Positions 22,949 through 34,284 of a stretch of 64,000 nucleotides of DNA are shown here, piece after piece (the stretch's first letter is position 1; every line of letters starts with the position of its first letter). This DNA comes from Linnemannia elongata (taxonomy: Eukaryota > Mortierellomycota > Mortierellomycetes > Mortierellales > Mortierellaceae), in NCBI GenBank assembly GCA_036320915.1, contig JAXBDG010000001.1:1426001-1490000 (forward strand), read 5' to 3'. Position numbers and translations under genes: made by a program. Below the pieces are notes generated by a model. That model saw only the letters and a list, made by a program, of their open reading frames with translations, did not search any database and was not told where the DNA came from.

Positions 22949-24397
22949 ATGTCCAACAACGTCGTCATTCCTACCTCCTCCATCTTCAAGGACGATATCC
23001 TCAAGGGCAAGGTTGCCTTTGTAACCGGTACGCCTCACCAGTCCCTTTTCACTCCTTTCTTCTTTGTTCACTAGGCGTTAATAGGCGGACGTTCATGTGC
23101 ATTTGTACTCATTATATTTCTCTTGCTCTTGTCCTTGATCTGCTTGTATATCAATGTAGGTGGCGGATCCGGTATCTGCAAGGGTATGGCCGAGGCATTG
23201 GCCCGCCACGGTGCCAAGGTCACCATCGTCAGCAGAACGTAAGGAACCCAGAACTACTTTTCCTTTCACATTTCCCTCCTCCTCCACATATTTCGATTTC
23301 AACATCCCACGGATACGGCATTTCAGAAACAACAATTCAGGATCCCCATTCTCAGGTGTGATCCCCGCCCAGAGTGACAAGAGGCTCCCTTTCACCAATT
23401 TTGTTCAGCCGAGCGAGCGAACCGGAGAAAAGGCGCCGTGCTTCTTTATTTCTTTGAACCAACCAACCAGTCAACCGATCGAAGGCGACCACAGCGTAGA
23501 TCAATGTGCATAAAAATGCGATCGAGGGAAAAAATATGGAGCATGGATCCGGTGGAGACATAATAAACAGCTTTTTGTTGTTCTTATGGCTATTCCTTCA
23601 TCCAGAAGAGAACTAATTTTCAGGGACAGGCGAAACAGTACCTAACCACCATTATTTTCATTTCTTCCACATAACATAGCCTCTCCAAGTTGGAGGCAGC
23701 AGCCAAGGAGATGCGCGCCTCGACCGGAGGAGAATTCTTGGCCGTCGCCGCCGACGTCCGCGACCATAAGCAGATTCAAGTCGCAGTCGACAAGCACATG
23801 GCCCACTACGGCCGCCTCGACATCCTTGTCAACGGCGCCGCCGGAAACTTCCTTTCGCTCTCCCAGCACCTCTCCTTCAACGCCTTCCGCTCCGTTATCG
23901 AGATCGATCTCATCGGAACCTTTAACACCACAAAGATCTGCTTCCCTCACCTCAAGGCTTCCAAGGGGTCCATTATCAACGTCTCCGCCACTTTGCCCTA
24001 TAACGGTCAGGTCTTCCAGTCCCATGCCTGTGCTGCCAAGGCTGGTGTTGATGCCTTGTCCCTCGTCTGGGCTAACGAGTGGGGTCCCCTCGGCATCCGC
24101 TCCAACTGCATTGCCCCCGGTCCTATTGCCAACACCGTTGGTATGGCCAAGCTCGCCCCTGAAGGCACCGACTCTGTCCGTGTCCCCATCGGTCGTTTGG
24201 GCGAGGTCCGTGATATCGAGCACGCGACTTTGTACTTGGCCTCGGAGGCTGCTTCATATGTCACTGGCCAAGTCTTGATCGTCGATGGTGGTAACTGGTT
24301 GCAGCCCTCCCTCGAGTTTGGATACCCTCAGGTCTGCGAGCAGGAACTCAACATGCGTGAGATCATGGAGCCCGAGAAGGCCAAGGCCAAGTTGTAA
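22949..24397 (+). CDS. SPS19: Peroxisomal 2,4-dienoyl-CoA reductase (SPS19/DECR2 type)
   Basis: Three exons (22949-23027, 23160-23238, 23680-24397) encode 291 residues. This short-chain dehydrogenase reduces 2,4-dienoyl-CoA with NADPH during beta-oxidation of unsaturated fatty acids. The cofactor loop TGGGSGICKGMAEAL is assembled across two introns. NGAAGNFLSLSQHLSFNAFR and VNALPYN-region residues (INVSATLPYNGQ) match DECR2, and the active region is HACAAKAGVDAL, without the classical YxxxK tyrosine, as in DECR. APGPIANTVGM and YVTGQVLIVDGGNWL close the fold. The C-terminus is AKL, a peroxisomal PTS1 signal. The second intron is 441 bases. Confidence 0.94.
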
Positions 24398-24505
24398 ATT
24401 ACGCCACCCCTTTCTTTTTTTTGAATTAAACTTCTCATTACTTTGCATTAGAATGTTCTGTTTTATTATCGAACATTGGGGATATATCTTTTGGTCATTT
24501 CTCTC

Positions 24506-24537
<32 letters not shown>

Positions 24538-24708
24538 GTGAATACTAAGTGCTTATGTGTGATAGATATGGTGGGTAATGGTTGTTGATTGTTGGTGTGG
24601 TTTTGCATACAAAATGCCCTTCTTTGGGTGATGATTGCTGTTGTTGTTCATTCATGAAAAGAAAAAAAAAATCTCCAAAACTTCCGTGTCCTTGTGGGAA
24701 GGTTGATA
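24398..24708. other. Convergent 3' flanks of SPS19 and the SH3 gene, with poly-T
   Basis: This 311-base gap lies between convergent genes. It holds a 28-base poly-T run (24510-24537) and a second A-rich tract near 24660. No gene is seen. Confidence 0.7.
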
Positions 24709-27042
24709 TTACCACTTGGTACCGAACTTCTTCTTGGGCTTAACAGCAGCAGCCATCTGAGCAGTCGTCATCTGCGAGTTGATACCAACAGATCCGCCAG
24801 CGGTAGGACTAAGAGGCTGTTGTTGCTGCTGTTGATTGTACTGGTAAGGTGCCTGACTGTACTGCTGGTACTGTTGCTGCTGTCCAGGCTGACCAAGTTG
24901 ACCAGGTTGACCAGGTTGCTGCTGGAACTGCATCATGTTGGGTGGCTGCTGACTGAACCGGTTTTGTTGAGGCGAAGTGGGCGAGAGAGGCTGGCTGCCG
25001 GGGGTTCCATAGTTCTCCTGACCAGGCTGTCCCTGTGCAAAGGGAAGATGCTGGTTCTGGTTCCTCAAACTTGGGGGAGGCGAGATGGGAGGCTGGTTTC
25101 CTGAGGTGGGAAAGTACGTGAACACCGATGAGGCCGTAGGGGACATGGCCGAGGATCCGGGTGGTGGTGCTGGGAAAGAGGATGAAGCAGGAGGGGGTGG
25201 GGGGAAGCTTGCTCCTCCTCCTCCTGGAACATTCGCATCTGGACCAGGAGCTGCGGCGGACGGTGGGGCTGGGATAGGTGCGGCCGCAGAGGTCGATGAT
25301 GTGGCGGGGTCAAGCGACGATGGCTGGTAGCTTGCTCTGAACGATGGCTGCTGCTGAAGGGAGCTGGCAAATCCTGCTTGGTCTGTGGGCGAAGGTGCGA
25401 TCATCGACTGGCGAACGGTGACCGAGATCTTTGGGTATGTTCCATTAGCAGGCGCGTTCCTAGTAACAATAATAACAAACACATTTACCGTGAGTTTCTT
25501 GCTCAACTGACTGCAGTATTTGTATTGCGCCTCATAGGGTCAACCTGACGCAGCACTTACAGCTTTTGCACGTAGGCAGTAGGGAAGATACCCAGCTCCT
25601 TCCGAAGGGTGCCTCTCCACCAGTCGTCGTTCACTATATGTTCGGAGGAAAAAAATCGACATTGGCGTTAAGAAGCAAGAAAGGATAAAAGTGACAGCCA
25701 AAACCGCGACTTTGGAAGATCGAACTTACAGAACTCAATAACGTTGATGATATCGCCGACCTTAAAGGGCAGGTCACCAGGGTCCTCTCCAGGGAAGTCA
25801 AACATAGCCTGGGCACGAGCAATGACCTCCAAGTTGCGGACCTCAGAGGCACCAGACTGGACCGAGAGTCGGGAGCCAGCTTCGGACAAAGGCGATCCTG
25901 GGGCCTGCTGGCGCTGCTCCTGTTGTGCTACCATAGGCTGCTGGTGTTGTTGTTGCTGTTGTTGTTGGTAAGGGCTAGCGACGGGAGAGTCCACCTTGAC
26001 CTGACCAGGCACTGAGGCGCTCGATGTGGAAAGACGAGCAGCTTGGATAGCGGCAGAAGCAGCATTAGCTGCGTCAATTGTCTCGGGTCTCAACGAAGCG
26101 TTATTGAACGAAGAGTTGGACACGCTGGAAAGACGTCTCATACCCTTGTCATCGTTTGCCTGTGCACCTTGAGAATCAGGCACGGTAACTGCAGGCGCAA
26201 CAATGGCTGCCGCTGTCGATGCAGGAGGCTGTTGCTGTTGCTGGGGCAGTGGAGCGACTGCTGGCAGAGTAGGTTGGACAGCATTGGTGGCGTAGGGCGA
26301 CTGATGCTGTTGATCCAACTGTTGCTGGTGGAACTGCTGCTGCTGGGCTTGTTGTTGTTGTTGTTGTTGTTGCTGTTGGAAGTGCTGCTGGTGGAAATGC
26401 TGCTGAAGGCTGGGCTGTTGCTGGAACTGAGGTGTAGCAATCTGAGCAGAGGTTTCACTCTGGAACGAGTCTTGGCGTCCTGGGGCGGCAAAACGGGCAG
26501 CTGCTGCAGTGGCAGCTGGGAGTGCGCCACTGCCGGGGGTTACTCCAGTAATGCTCTCGCGCTGGCTTATAGGCGACGATCCAGGGGCGCCAGACACTGG
26601 GTTGGCAAAGCTAGCGCCATTGTACCCTCCTTGTCCTGGAGCCTGTCCGCCAGGGAAGGGAGGCTGTTGCTGCTGCTGCTGCTGCTGTTGCTGTCCGTAC
26701 TGCAATGAAGGGCTGCCGTATTGTCCAGGGTGGCCTTCAAACTGCTGTTGGTGTCCGAAAGGTGCCTGAGGCTGAACAGCCAATGGTGCAGGCGCGACCT
26801 GAATCTGTGAAGGGCTATCCTGCGCCGCATGTTGGTTCTTAGCCTCCTTGGCCTCTTTAGAATCCTTCTTGGAACCCTTGGGCATGAACGAGGTGCGAAT
26901 ACCAGACATCCAGCCCTTTCCTGCAGGCTTACTGGCGGCAGTAGACTCGTTGGCAGACGAGGTGGCAGAAGGAGGGCCAGAGCTGCCAACGTTGCTCACT
27001 TCAGGTCCTGTATGGATGGGTGGGTGCTGCCCAGCCCATGGT

Positions 27043-27074
<32 letters not shown>

Positions 27075-29400
27075 CTGGAAGAACAACTGTTGCTGCTGTT
27101 GCTGTTGCATCTGCTGCTGCGCTTGGTATTGCTGCTGTAAGTGGTATTGGTGCTGGAATTGCTGTTGCTGCTGTTCAGGCGACTGATGCGCTAATCCTGG
27201 AACGGCTGCCTGCGATTGTCCCTGAGCCTGAAAAGGCGCCTGTGCCTGCTCCTGGTGCTGAGGTTGAGGTTGAGGTTGAGGTTGAGCTTGAGACTGAGCT
27301 TGAGACTGAGACTGGGGCTGAGACTGGGGCTGAGATTGAATCGACTGTTGCTGCTGGTGCTGCTGATGCTGATGCTGGATCTGATTCTCGGGCTGAACTG
27401 CGGCAGCGGACGCAACTGCCTCCTGTGTCTGAGCTTGCTTCGGTGGCTGCTTGACCGAGGGCTTCGATTTTGGCTGATAGGGCTTTGGCTGGTACAGTTG
27501 GTACGCCTGCACAGGCATGGCCAGTGGCTGGGGCAAAGTGGGGTCGGGCAAGGACGAAGGAGGTCCAACAAGCGCAGGCTGCGAACCTCCTGGAATAGGT
27601 TGAGTCGATGCAGGAGGTTGGTAAGTCACAGGCTTCTGATACTCTTCCTTGGGAGGAGGAGTGGGTGCTTGATCCGATGGCTTTCCAGAATCTAATGAAG
27701 TCATCGAGTCCTTTCCGTCGTTGGAGAAGGCAGTGCTGGCAGAGGCGTCATGAAGGTGTCGCGAGTATGACTGCTCATGCCCATGCTTTCCTTGAGACGT
27801 GGCGATGTGCTCCTCATTGACGGCGGCAGGAGTCTGCCTAGGGGCTGTCTGCTGGGTCTGGGAGAGGGCTGGAGGCTGATATACAACTGGAGCAGGAGAA
27901 GAGACGGCTTGGTTGGGGTTGTAGATCATGGGCTGCTCTTGGGCAGGCGTGGAATAAGATGACGAGTAAACTGAGCCGGTCGAAGTAGGGGCAGTGTGTT
28001 GGAAGGTGACGGGAACACTAACGTGGGCGGGGCCCGAGGCGGTAACAGATGATGCTACTGGTACGGCATCATAGGCGGAAGTCGAGGCAGGGAAAGGGAC
28101 AGGGGTAGGGGCAGGGGAAGCAGTGGACACGTGAGCTGGGGCAAAGTTATGGTGTTCTGTAGCGGGATAGTGTTGCTCAGAACGCTCTAAATTAGCGGAG
28201 GGAGGGGGCAGAGCGACGGGTGTTGTTGTTGTGGTGGCGGCGGTCGTGGTTGTTGCTCCTGTAATTGTTGTCGAAAAAGAGAGCGCATCCTGGTTAACCT
28301 GAGTCGGAGCAACGGTTGATGGGATAGATGGAGACGTGACAGCAGCGTTTGATGTTGAGTGGATAGAGCCCTGAGAAGGCGGGGGTTGCGAATGTGGCAC
28401 TGCTGCTGCTGCAGCATCAGAGGCAACGATAGTAAGGGGGGCGACAGTAGTGGATGACTTGTTACCGGCATCTAATGTCCGCTCCTGCGCAGGGTTGTTC
28501 AATGGGGCAGAAGAAAAGTCAAAGCTGTTGGGACGAGAGCTGTAGGAATGGGTGTTCGAGAAGAGAAGTGGGGGCAGTTCGGGCTTTTGGCTTGGCGAGC
28601 TCAAAGAGCGTTCGAGCTGAACCTCAGTCTCTTCTTCCTCGTCCTCGTCGTCCTCATCGGCTCCTTCAAGGACACCGACCTCGCTTTCCTCCAAGTCGGT
28701 GGCACTGGCAGCGACGAGGTTGTCTAATTCTCCAGTGATAATGTCAGTGTTCTGCTCTTGGCGAAGGAGGCGTTCCTGGTGTGCAAGATCCGAGTCGCGA
28801 AGGTCCTCTTCATCACTGTCGCTGTCAGCGCGACCGATAACAGTCTGATGGTTCATGATAGAGCTATAGGCGTTGTTGCTGTTGCTGTTGCTGTTACTTC
28901 TGCTGTTGCTGTTGCTGGAAGAGGGTGAGGTGGTAGGCTGGCTGACCGGGACAACAGCCGACTTAGGAGGGACGACAAGCATTTGCAGCTCGGTATCAAT
29001 CGAGGAGCGACTCTCCTGCGGCTCGTGCTGTACTGTCGACAATGGTTTTGTCGAGGCATATTGAACCTTACTGTTGCTGTTGACGTTGCTGTTGGTGTTG
29101 TGGTTGATTGAAGGCGCAGAGATGGCCTGAAGATCGAGATTACAGAGCTCTCCCAAGATGCTATATGCAATGAGCACAACCACAAAGTGAAAGTTAGGGG
29201 TTGTTATTGTTGTTGTTGTTGTTGTTGTTAGCCAACGGCAACAGTGACAAACACAAAGAGATAAAAGCGAGGCAAGGCGAAGTGAATGTACGTGGAACTT
29301 ACATGGCACGGGATTCGTCCGAGATGAGGCCCTGGTTGGCGAGGAAGATGACATGGCCCTGGAGGGACTGGAGGATGTGAGAGCAAGCAGCTTCAGCCAT
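24709..29400 (-). CDS. SH3-domain scaffold protein with long polyglutamine tracts
   Basis: Four exons (29400-29303, 29160-25730, 25633-25561, 25459-24709) encode 1450 residues. A short N-terminal helix region (ACSHILQSLQGHVIFLANQG) recalls the N-terminus of yeast Lsb1/Pin3. Roughly 1050 residues of Gln/Pro/Ser/Ala-rich sequence follow, with several pure CAG/CAA runs. An SH3 domain lies at about 1140-1201: ARAQAMFDFPGEDPGDLPFK, VGDIINVIEF, LNDDWWRGTLRKELGIFPTA and YVQKL. It is split by an intron between VIEF and LNDDWW. A Pro/Gln-rich tail ends KPKKKFGTKW. SH3 proteins of this layout usually link actin and endocytic factors; the exact partner is unknown. Confidence 0.82.
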
Positions 29401-30544
29401 GGTGGGGGGTATGGCGTTGGTTATGAAGAATGGGAACTGCGTCAAAAAATGAAAAAGGGAGAGTCGTGATCAATAAAGAGGGAAGGGTCCTCTGCGAACG
29501 AAGGAGTGAAAGAAGGTGGTGATTGAGTCGAGAGAGGGCGAAGGGAAGGGAAAGGGGGGAAGAGGGAAGGGAAGGGAAAGGAAGGAGAGAGAGGGAGAGA
29601 GGGAGAACGCGAAGTGGATTGAGAAGGAAAAGAGAAGAGAAGAGAAGAGAGGAGAAAAGAGAGAGGACAAGAAAAGGAAGAAACAAAGGCAAGATAATCG
29701 ATGCTGTTCCATTGCTTTCCCCCCACCCCCCGCTCGCTTCATCCCCTGATACAAAACGACGCCGCGCAAAAGATGAACGATGCACTAATTTGTTGCTGTT
29801 GCTTATTGTCGTTGCTGAAGGCGAGAGCCCTGTTCTGTGTAATTGTGTTCTTGTGTTGTCGCTGCTGCTGCTACTTACTGCTCTACTGCTGGAGGAAGCG
29901 AGGGAAACTTTCTTTCCTACTCTCAAAATGCTTCATTGCTCAAGAAAAAAAAAAATTGGGCGGTGCACCTTTGGAGATGACAAGTGCAGGGGAACCAGGC
30001 AGAGGGTGAAGAGGAGGGGCGGAAGAACAAATAAGCATACCCTGATGAGCATTCCAGTTGGCAATCTTTGTTCCTTTTGTTGATGCTGCTGTTGTTTACT
30101 TATGCTGTTTGTTGATAGCTGCTTTCTACTTCTACTCTGGGGTACAAGAATCCCTTCTTTTCTTTCTTTTTTTTTTTTTTTTTCATCCTTTCTTGTGTTC
30201 ACCAACAAAAAGAAGGAAAAACGGTTGTGGACTTGGACTACACATCATCGACTCTTCTTTCTCGCATTAGCACAAAAAAAAGGGGAGGGGCTGTCTCTCA
30301 GGTCATTCGACAACTTCTTTTCCTCTTATTCTCTGGCAACCCAGGACGTCGTTAATAATAGATAGATAAAAAAAAAAATAAAAAAAAAAATAAAGGGTCC
30401 AGGACTCTACACACCTAAGACGTGTCCTATCGTCTATACACTACGGTTCTCGGTCTCGCCTCCAAGCCTGCTATGATCGCTATGACGAAGGCTTTCCTCT
30501 TCCTTTCCAGCTGTTGATACTGCATCAAGGCTTGCCCTTCGACA
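29401..30544. promoter_or_regulatory. SH3 gene promoter and 3' flank of the next gene
   Basis: This 1.14-kb gap contains a long GA-rich purine tract (about 29515-29690; CT-rich in the sense of the SH3 gene), a poly-T run near 30169-30183, and A-rich runs near 30369-30392. No gene is supported. Confidence 0.55.
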
Positions 30545-31189
30545 TTACACTGCGGTATCGTCATCATTCAGGGGACCAGGGACCTGCTCCTGCTCCTTCT
30601 CCTGATGCTCCTGTTCAGCTGGCTTTGTGTCTTCCTCCTCCTCCGTCTCTGCTCCCTGAACCTCGATACTCTCGTTCACGGGCTCTTCCACAGATGCTTT
30701 GGCCATCTCATCGTCGTTGTTGCTGTTGCTGTTGCTAAGTGGGATATCCACCAAGTCCAGGTCCAGCTGAAGCACCTTGTCCGACAAATCCTTCACATTC
30801 AAATTCGACTCAATTTCCTTTTCCACATTACCCTCCGTATGAGCAACAACCTCGTGCACGGTCTCAGTCTGAGGTGTCTCGTCTCCTTGTTGTTGCTGTA
30901 GCTGCTGCTGCTCCTGCACTTCCCTATTTGTTACATCCTTGGCACGATCGCCACCACCACCCACAGCCTTAAAGACAGAGTCAGCAGCAGGAAGTGCAGT
31001 CGAAATGGCCTTTGGCTCGGCAAACTTGTTCAGAAGACCAGAGACCTTGGACCCTTCGGTGCGACCAAACGAGCCTTTACGCTGATGGGTTTGAGGAACT
31101 CCCAGGACAGCGTTCTCGGTGGTGGATTGCTTGGAGATGGCAGAGAAGCGACGGGCCAAATCGTGGACCTTGGACTGGGTTGCTGGCAT
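30545..31189 (-). CDS. Uncharacterised acidic, glutamate-rich protein
   Basis: One open exon gives 214 residues from the ATG at 31189. The N-terminal part is basic (SKVHDLARRFSAISKQ, then a KGSFGR stretch). The rest is Glu/Gln-rich with a short polyQ and an acidic end (EEEEDTKPAEQEHQEKEQE). I recognise no domain. The frame stays open upstream to a possible acceptor (CACAG at about 31250). The true start may therefore lie in upstream exons, possibly those near 31981-32160, but the simplest joins do not keep frame. Start confidence is low; the coding nature is fairly clear. Confidence 0.6.
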   Translation of the reverse strand: MPATQSKVHDLARRFSAISKQSTTENAVLGVPQTHQRKGSFGRTEGSKVSGLLNKFAEPKAISTALPAADSVFKAVGGGGDRAKDVTNREVQEQQQLQQQQGDETPQTETVHEVVAHTEGNVEKEIESNLNVKDLSDKVLQLDLDLVDIPLSNSNSNNDDEMAKASVEEPVNESIEVQGAETEEEEDTKPAEQEHQEKEQEQVPGPLNDDDTAV

Positions 31190-31840
31190 GGGCTTGTGCT
31201 CGCTCAAGGCCGATGAGGTTGGGGGCGAGGATGAGAATGATGTTGGGTTTGACCTGTGCGGTGAAGGTACAAAGGCGAAACAACACTTTTAGTTAAGATT
31301 TCATTCAAGCAAAGAGCATGCTGAAAAGGCAAAGCTAATATCTCGTGGCAAGTGCATTCTTACATGATATGGTATTCGTGAAATAAATAATAAAAAAAGG
31401 TGTTTCAGCGTGTGGTTACTTGTGTTTGGAGTGTGAAAAGACAAAAAATGCTGGAGACTTGGGAATGTGAATGAATAAATGAATGAATGAGTGGGTGTGT
31501 TGGGAAAGAGAATGAGAAATGAGAAGAGAAAAAAAGGCAGGAAGAAGAAGAAAAGAAGCAAAGCAGGCAGCATCACCCTTTCTCGAAGACGAAAAGAAAG
31601 ATAAGGAGGCGAAGGAAAGGGGCACATTTGTGTGGGAATAGAAAACGATCATACTCGTTCTCTCAACAAAAGATACCAACTTGGACAATGTACAAGGGAC
31701 AAGGGACAACGGGACAATTGAACGAAAAGAAAAGAGCAAAAGCACAGGAAAGGAAGACTCGCCCCTTTCCAATTAACCATGACCCAATACCATCCATAAT
31801 TAATGAGCTGCAAAATGACCAAACAGGAGAAAAAAAAGGC
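31190..31840. other. Gap upstream of the acidic-protein gene
   Basis: This stretch is GA-rich on the plus strand (CT-rich in the sense of the flanking genes). It may be a long 5' intron of the downstream gene. Nothing else is recognised. Confidence 0.45.
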
Positions 31841-32160
31841 TTAGACAACAGACACGGTACCCGGCCCCAGTCTAGAGAGCCTGTCTAGTGTAGGCACTCT
31901 CTTCGAGGCATCAGGCATCATTCGTGATCACTTGTGGAGAAAAAGGACTGAATGCTAAAGTAAATGTGCTCTTGACTTACGCTTGGACCCCATTTGCATT
32001 GGACCACTGAGGTGGTCCTCGTCAAACTGCACCTGTACTCTTCTCCTCCATTCATGCAGACTCCCAACCTCTCTACAACAACAAACACACATCTATTTTG
32101 TGGTACATACACTATCGTAGTACTGTACACTTCCTGTTACCTATGTTGTGTCCTCTTCAT
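31841..32160 (-). CDS. Possible three-exon mini-gene (51 aa) or upstream exons of the neighbouring gene
   Basis: ATG at 32160 opens a 20-base exon (32160-32141) ending in GTAACA. It joins in frame to 32072-31981, which reads EVGSLHEWRRRVQVQFDEDH and LSGPMQMGSK before a GTAAGT donor. A third exon at 31884-31841 (RLSRLGPGTVSVV, stop) keeps frame. A TATAAAG lies about 110 bases upstream of the ATG. The first two exons look coding. The last is the weakest call, and they may instead belong to the gene at 30545-31189. There is no recognised homologue. Confidence 0.3.
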
Positions 32161-32239
32161 TCCTCCGAACTAAAAAAACCGTCTTTGTCATGTCAAATAC
32201 CCATACGGAAATACTGCTCCCTCTCTCTACTCTCTCTCT

Positions 32240-32255
32240 CTCTCTCGCGAGAGAG
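32240..32255. promoter_or_regulatory. 16-bp perfect palindrome centred on TCTCGCGAGA
   Basis: CTCTCTCGCGAGAGAG is fully self-complementary and lies at the end of a CT microsatellite, about 80 bases upstream of the candidate mini-gene ATG. The TCTCGCGAGA core is a known core-promoter element in animals. Its role in fungi is inference only. Confidence 0.5.
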
Positions 32256-32350
32256 CGTGTGTGTTTCTTTATAGAACTGTTTTATTATGCTCCTGTGTGG
32301 CAAAAACAGGGCGCAACCATAAAAAGTGAACATCTCGCTCTACCGCAGCC

Positions 32351-33219
32351 TCACAGACGAGCCCTGGCCTTTTCCGACTTTCCACGCTTCTGTTCCAGAT
32401 AGGCAAGCGTTTTCTCCTGACCCTTCGCCTTCAAAAAGATTTGTTCCAATTGCTCTGCCAACTCAATTGCTCCAGCAATCTTGATTTTTCCACTCACAAT
32501 ACCTCGGGATCCCTAAAAGCCGCACGGTGACATAGTGACGCGAGTTTGATGGTCAGTAACGAGTAATAAAACGCACTTCCATTATTGCCTCATCGGCAAG
32601 CATAACAAAAACCTTGTGAATAAGATGCGTAGCCTTGACTCGGGGTTGGACAAGGTTGGATGCCCCTCAAACTTACAGTCAGTCCACCACTCATAAAGTT
32701 GAGCAAGTCCGAGTCCTCAATCTGAAGAATGGCAACAGGGATAGGGTCTTCGTCGCGCTTTGCCTTGGGGAGTACAGGTCTCTTCTGAGAAACGACAGCT
32801 GGGGCGTCAAATCCTTGAAACAAAAGGTACCTATCATTGCAGCATGTAAGAACCATTTATTAGTACTTTGGAATAGCGACAAGACTGCTTCTGAAAGAAG
32901 AGCCAAGGTAACAACAAGTCCAGGGTTTTGGCATACCATTCTGTCATGGGCACTGTCTTCTTGGTGATGTTAAAAATGAAGAAACCGCGGATGGCAAACA
33001 AGGAGGGGTTCTCGATAATCTCTATTCAATGGAACGCGAATAGTCCGCGTCGCAAGTCAGTGGGTGTGAACGAACAGGAATAAACAAAAAAATATTGTTT
33101 TCACGACGCATGTGTCAATGGAGAGGAATGAAAACCATGGACATACCTGTGCGAATGGCCGGAAAGAGAATGGAGGCGTTGAGTTTAGCAATGGCCTTTG
33201 CGGAGGGTTTGTTGGACAT
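32351..33219 (-). CDS. SCP2 sterol-carrier-domain protein with PTS1-like end
   Basis: Five exons (33219-33147, 33021-32937, 32830-32677, 32612-32577, 32512-32351) encode 169 residues. The SCP2 fold is seen from FAIRGFFIFNITKKT, AILQIEDSDLLNFMSGGLT, MLADEAIMEGSRGIV and SGKIKIAGAIELAEQLEQIF. The last corresponds to the GKLKIKG-type strand and helix that close the lipid tunnel. The protein ends KARARL; ARL fits a peroxisomal PTS1 tripeptide. SCP2 proteins bind sterols or acyl-CoAs. The fourth exon is only 36 bases and is bounded by a GTGCGT donor. Confidence 0.82.
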
Positions 33220-34284
33220 GGCGACGGTCGTGTATGTGTATGTGTGTTTGTTATGAGGGAGAGAGAAGAGGAAGAGAGCAGTGGTTGGGTAAGGAAAGGA
33301 GGAGAAGAAGAAGGGAAAGGGAGGCGTTTGTGGAGAAGGCAAAGAAGAAATAGCGGAAAAGGGGCCGAGCAGGGTAGGAACGCGAATAAATAAAACGAGA
33401 AAGAAGAGAGAAGAGGAGGATCGTGCGAGGGAGACGAGAGGGGGAGGATGGGGGAGGATGGGGGATGTGTAGCGTATGGTCAGAGAAGGAAGGCACGAGC
33501 ATGTGTTTGTTAGGAGTGATAGTAGTACTGGGACATGTACACGTACAGTACACAACATGGACAAGGATGAGGGTCGTCAAAAAGAAGAGTAAAGTAGAGG
33601 GGAGTATTGATGGCACATTAACGCGTAGTTCAAGGAGGGAGGGGGGAGTGCCAGGTAGGTGCCGAATTTTTATCAATGGAATGAAGGCGAGGCGCTAGTT
33701 GATCGTGGCTGTGCTGTCTCATACGGTCACTTTCTATCACCCCATCAACCACTTATCAACATCAGAAGAACATAGGAAAAGGGAGCATGCAATGCCTCGT
33801 TTTGACATTGGGGAACGACTGACTACCAATAAGTCAGTATTTATTAATAGTGGCTGTGCCCCGGCTGGGTGAATGACTAATTAGAGTTTGAGTGGCCCCC
33901 ACGGGGTCCCGGGTTTTAAATAGGGACGGGACTGATGGACGAGAATGGGCTGTTTTTAATGACAAAAATAGATGCCTGACTTTTTTCTTTTTTTTTTTCT
34001 TTCTTGGCCTTCTTTCGTTCTTTCTTTTGATATCTCGCTGCGTCATATTTCTCGACGAGTGGCCTGTGTCGCGTGGCTGCAGTTTTATCTCTTTCCTTTC
34101 TGTCTGTTGTTCCCTCTTGTTTTTCTCCCTTTTTCTTTCACACTTTTACTCTTCCCTCCATCGCCATTCCAACAAAACAACACAATACCTCCTTGCACAC
34201 AGCAACGAAACAACTTCATTTTCCCTTCGTTCACACATACATACTCTCACCACGGCTGCCACATTCTCAAAACTCATACTCAAG
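33220..34284. promoter_or_regulatory. Divergent promoter region between the SCP2 and PIL1 genes
   Basis: This 1.07-kb gap is GA-rich near the SCP2 start and CT-rich near the PIL1 start (33980-34180), giving each gene a pyrimidine-rich leader in its own sense. The frames within are low-complexity. No gene is seen. Confidence 0.6.

Noticed and set aside
26043..27695. Plus-strand frames rich in Leu, Cys and Ala runs
   Set aside because: They are antisense readings of the CAG/CAA polyglutamine region of the SH3 gene.
31955..31980. Short intron of 26 bases after the mini-gene second exon (acceptor TTTAG)
   Set aside because: It is too short to be spliced; the next acceptor gives a 96-base intron.
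33115..33676. Minus-strand frames of 140-150 codons overlapping the SCP2 gene start
   Set aside because: They are CT-rich leader sequence translated as Ser/Leu/Phe. The SCP2 exon 1 lies in another frame.
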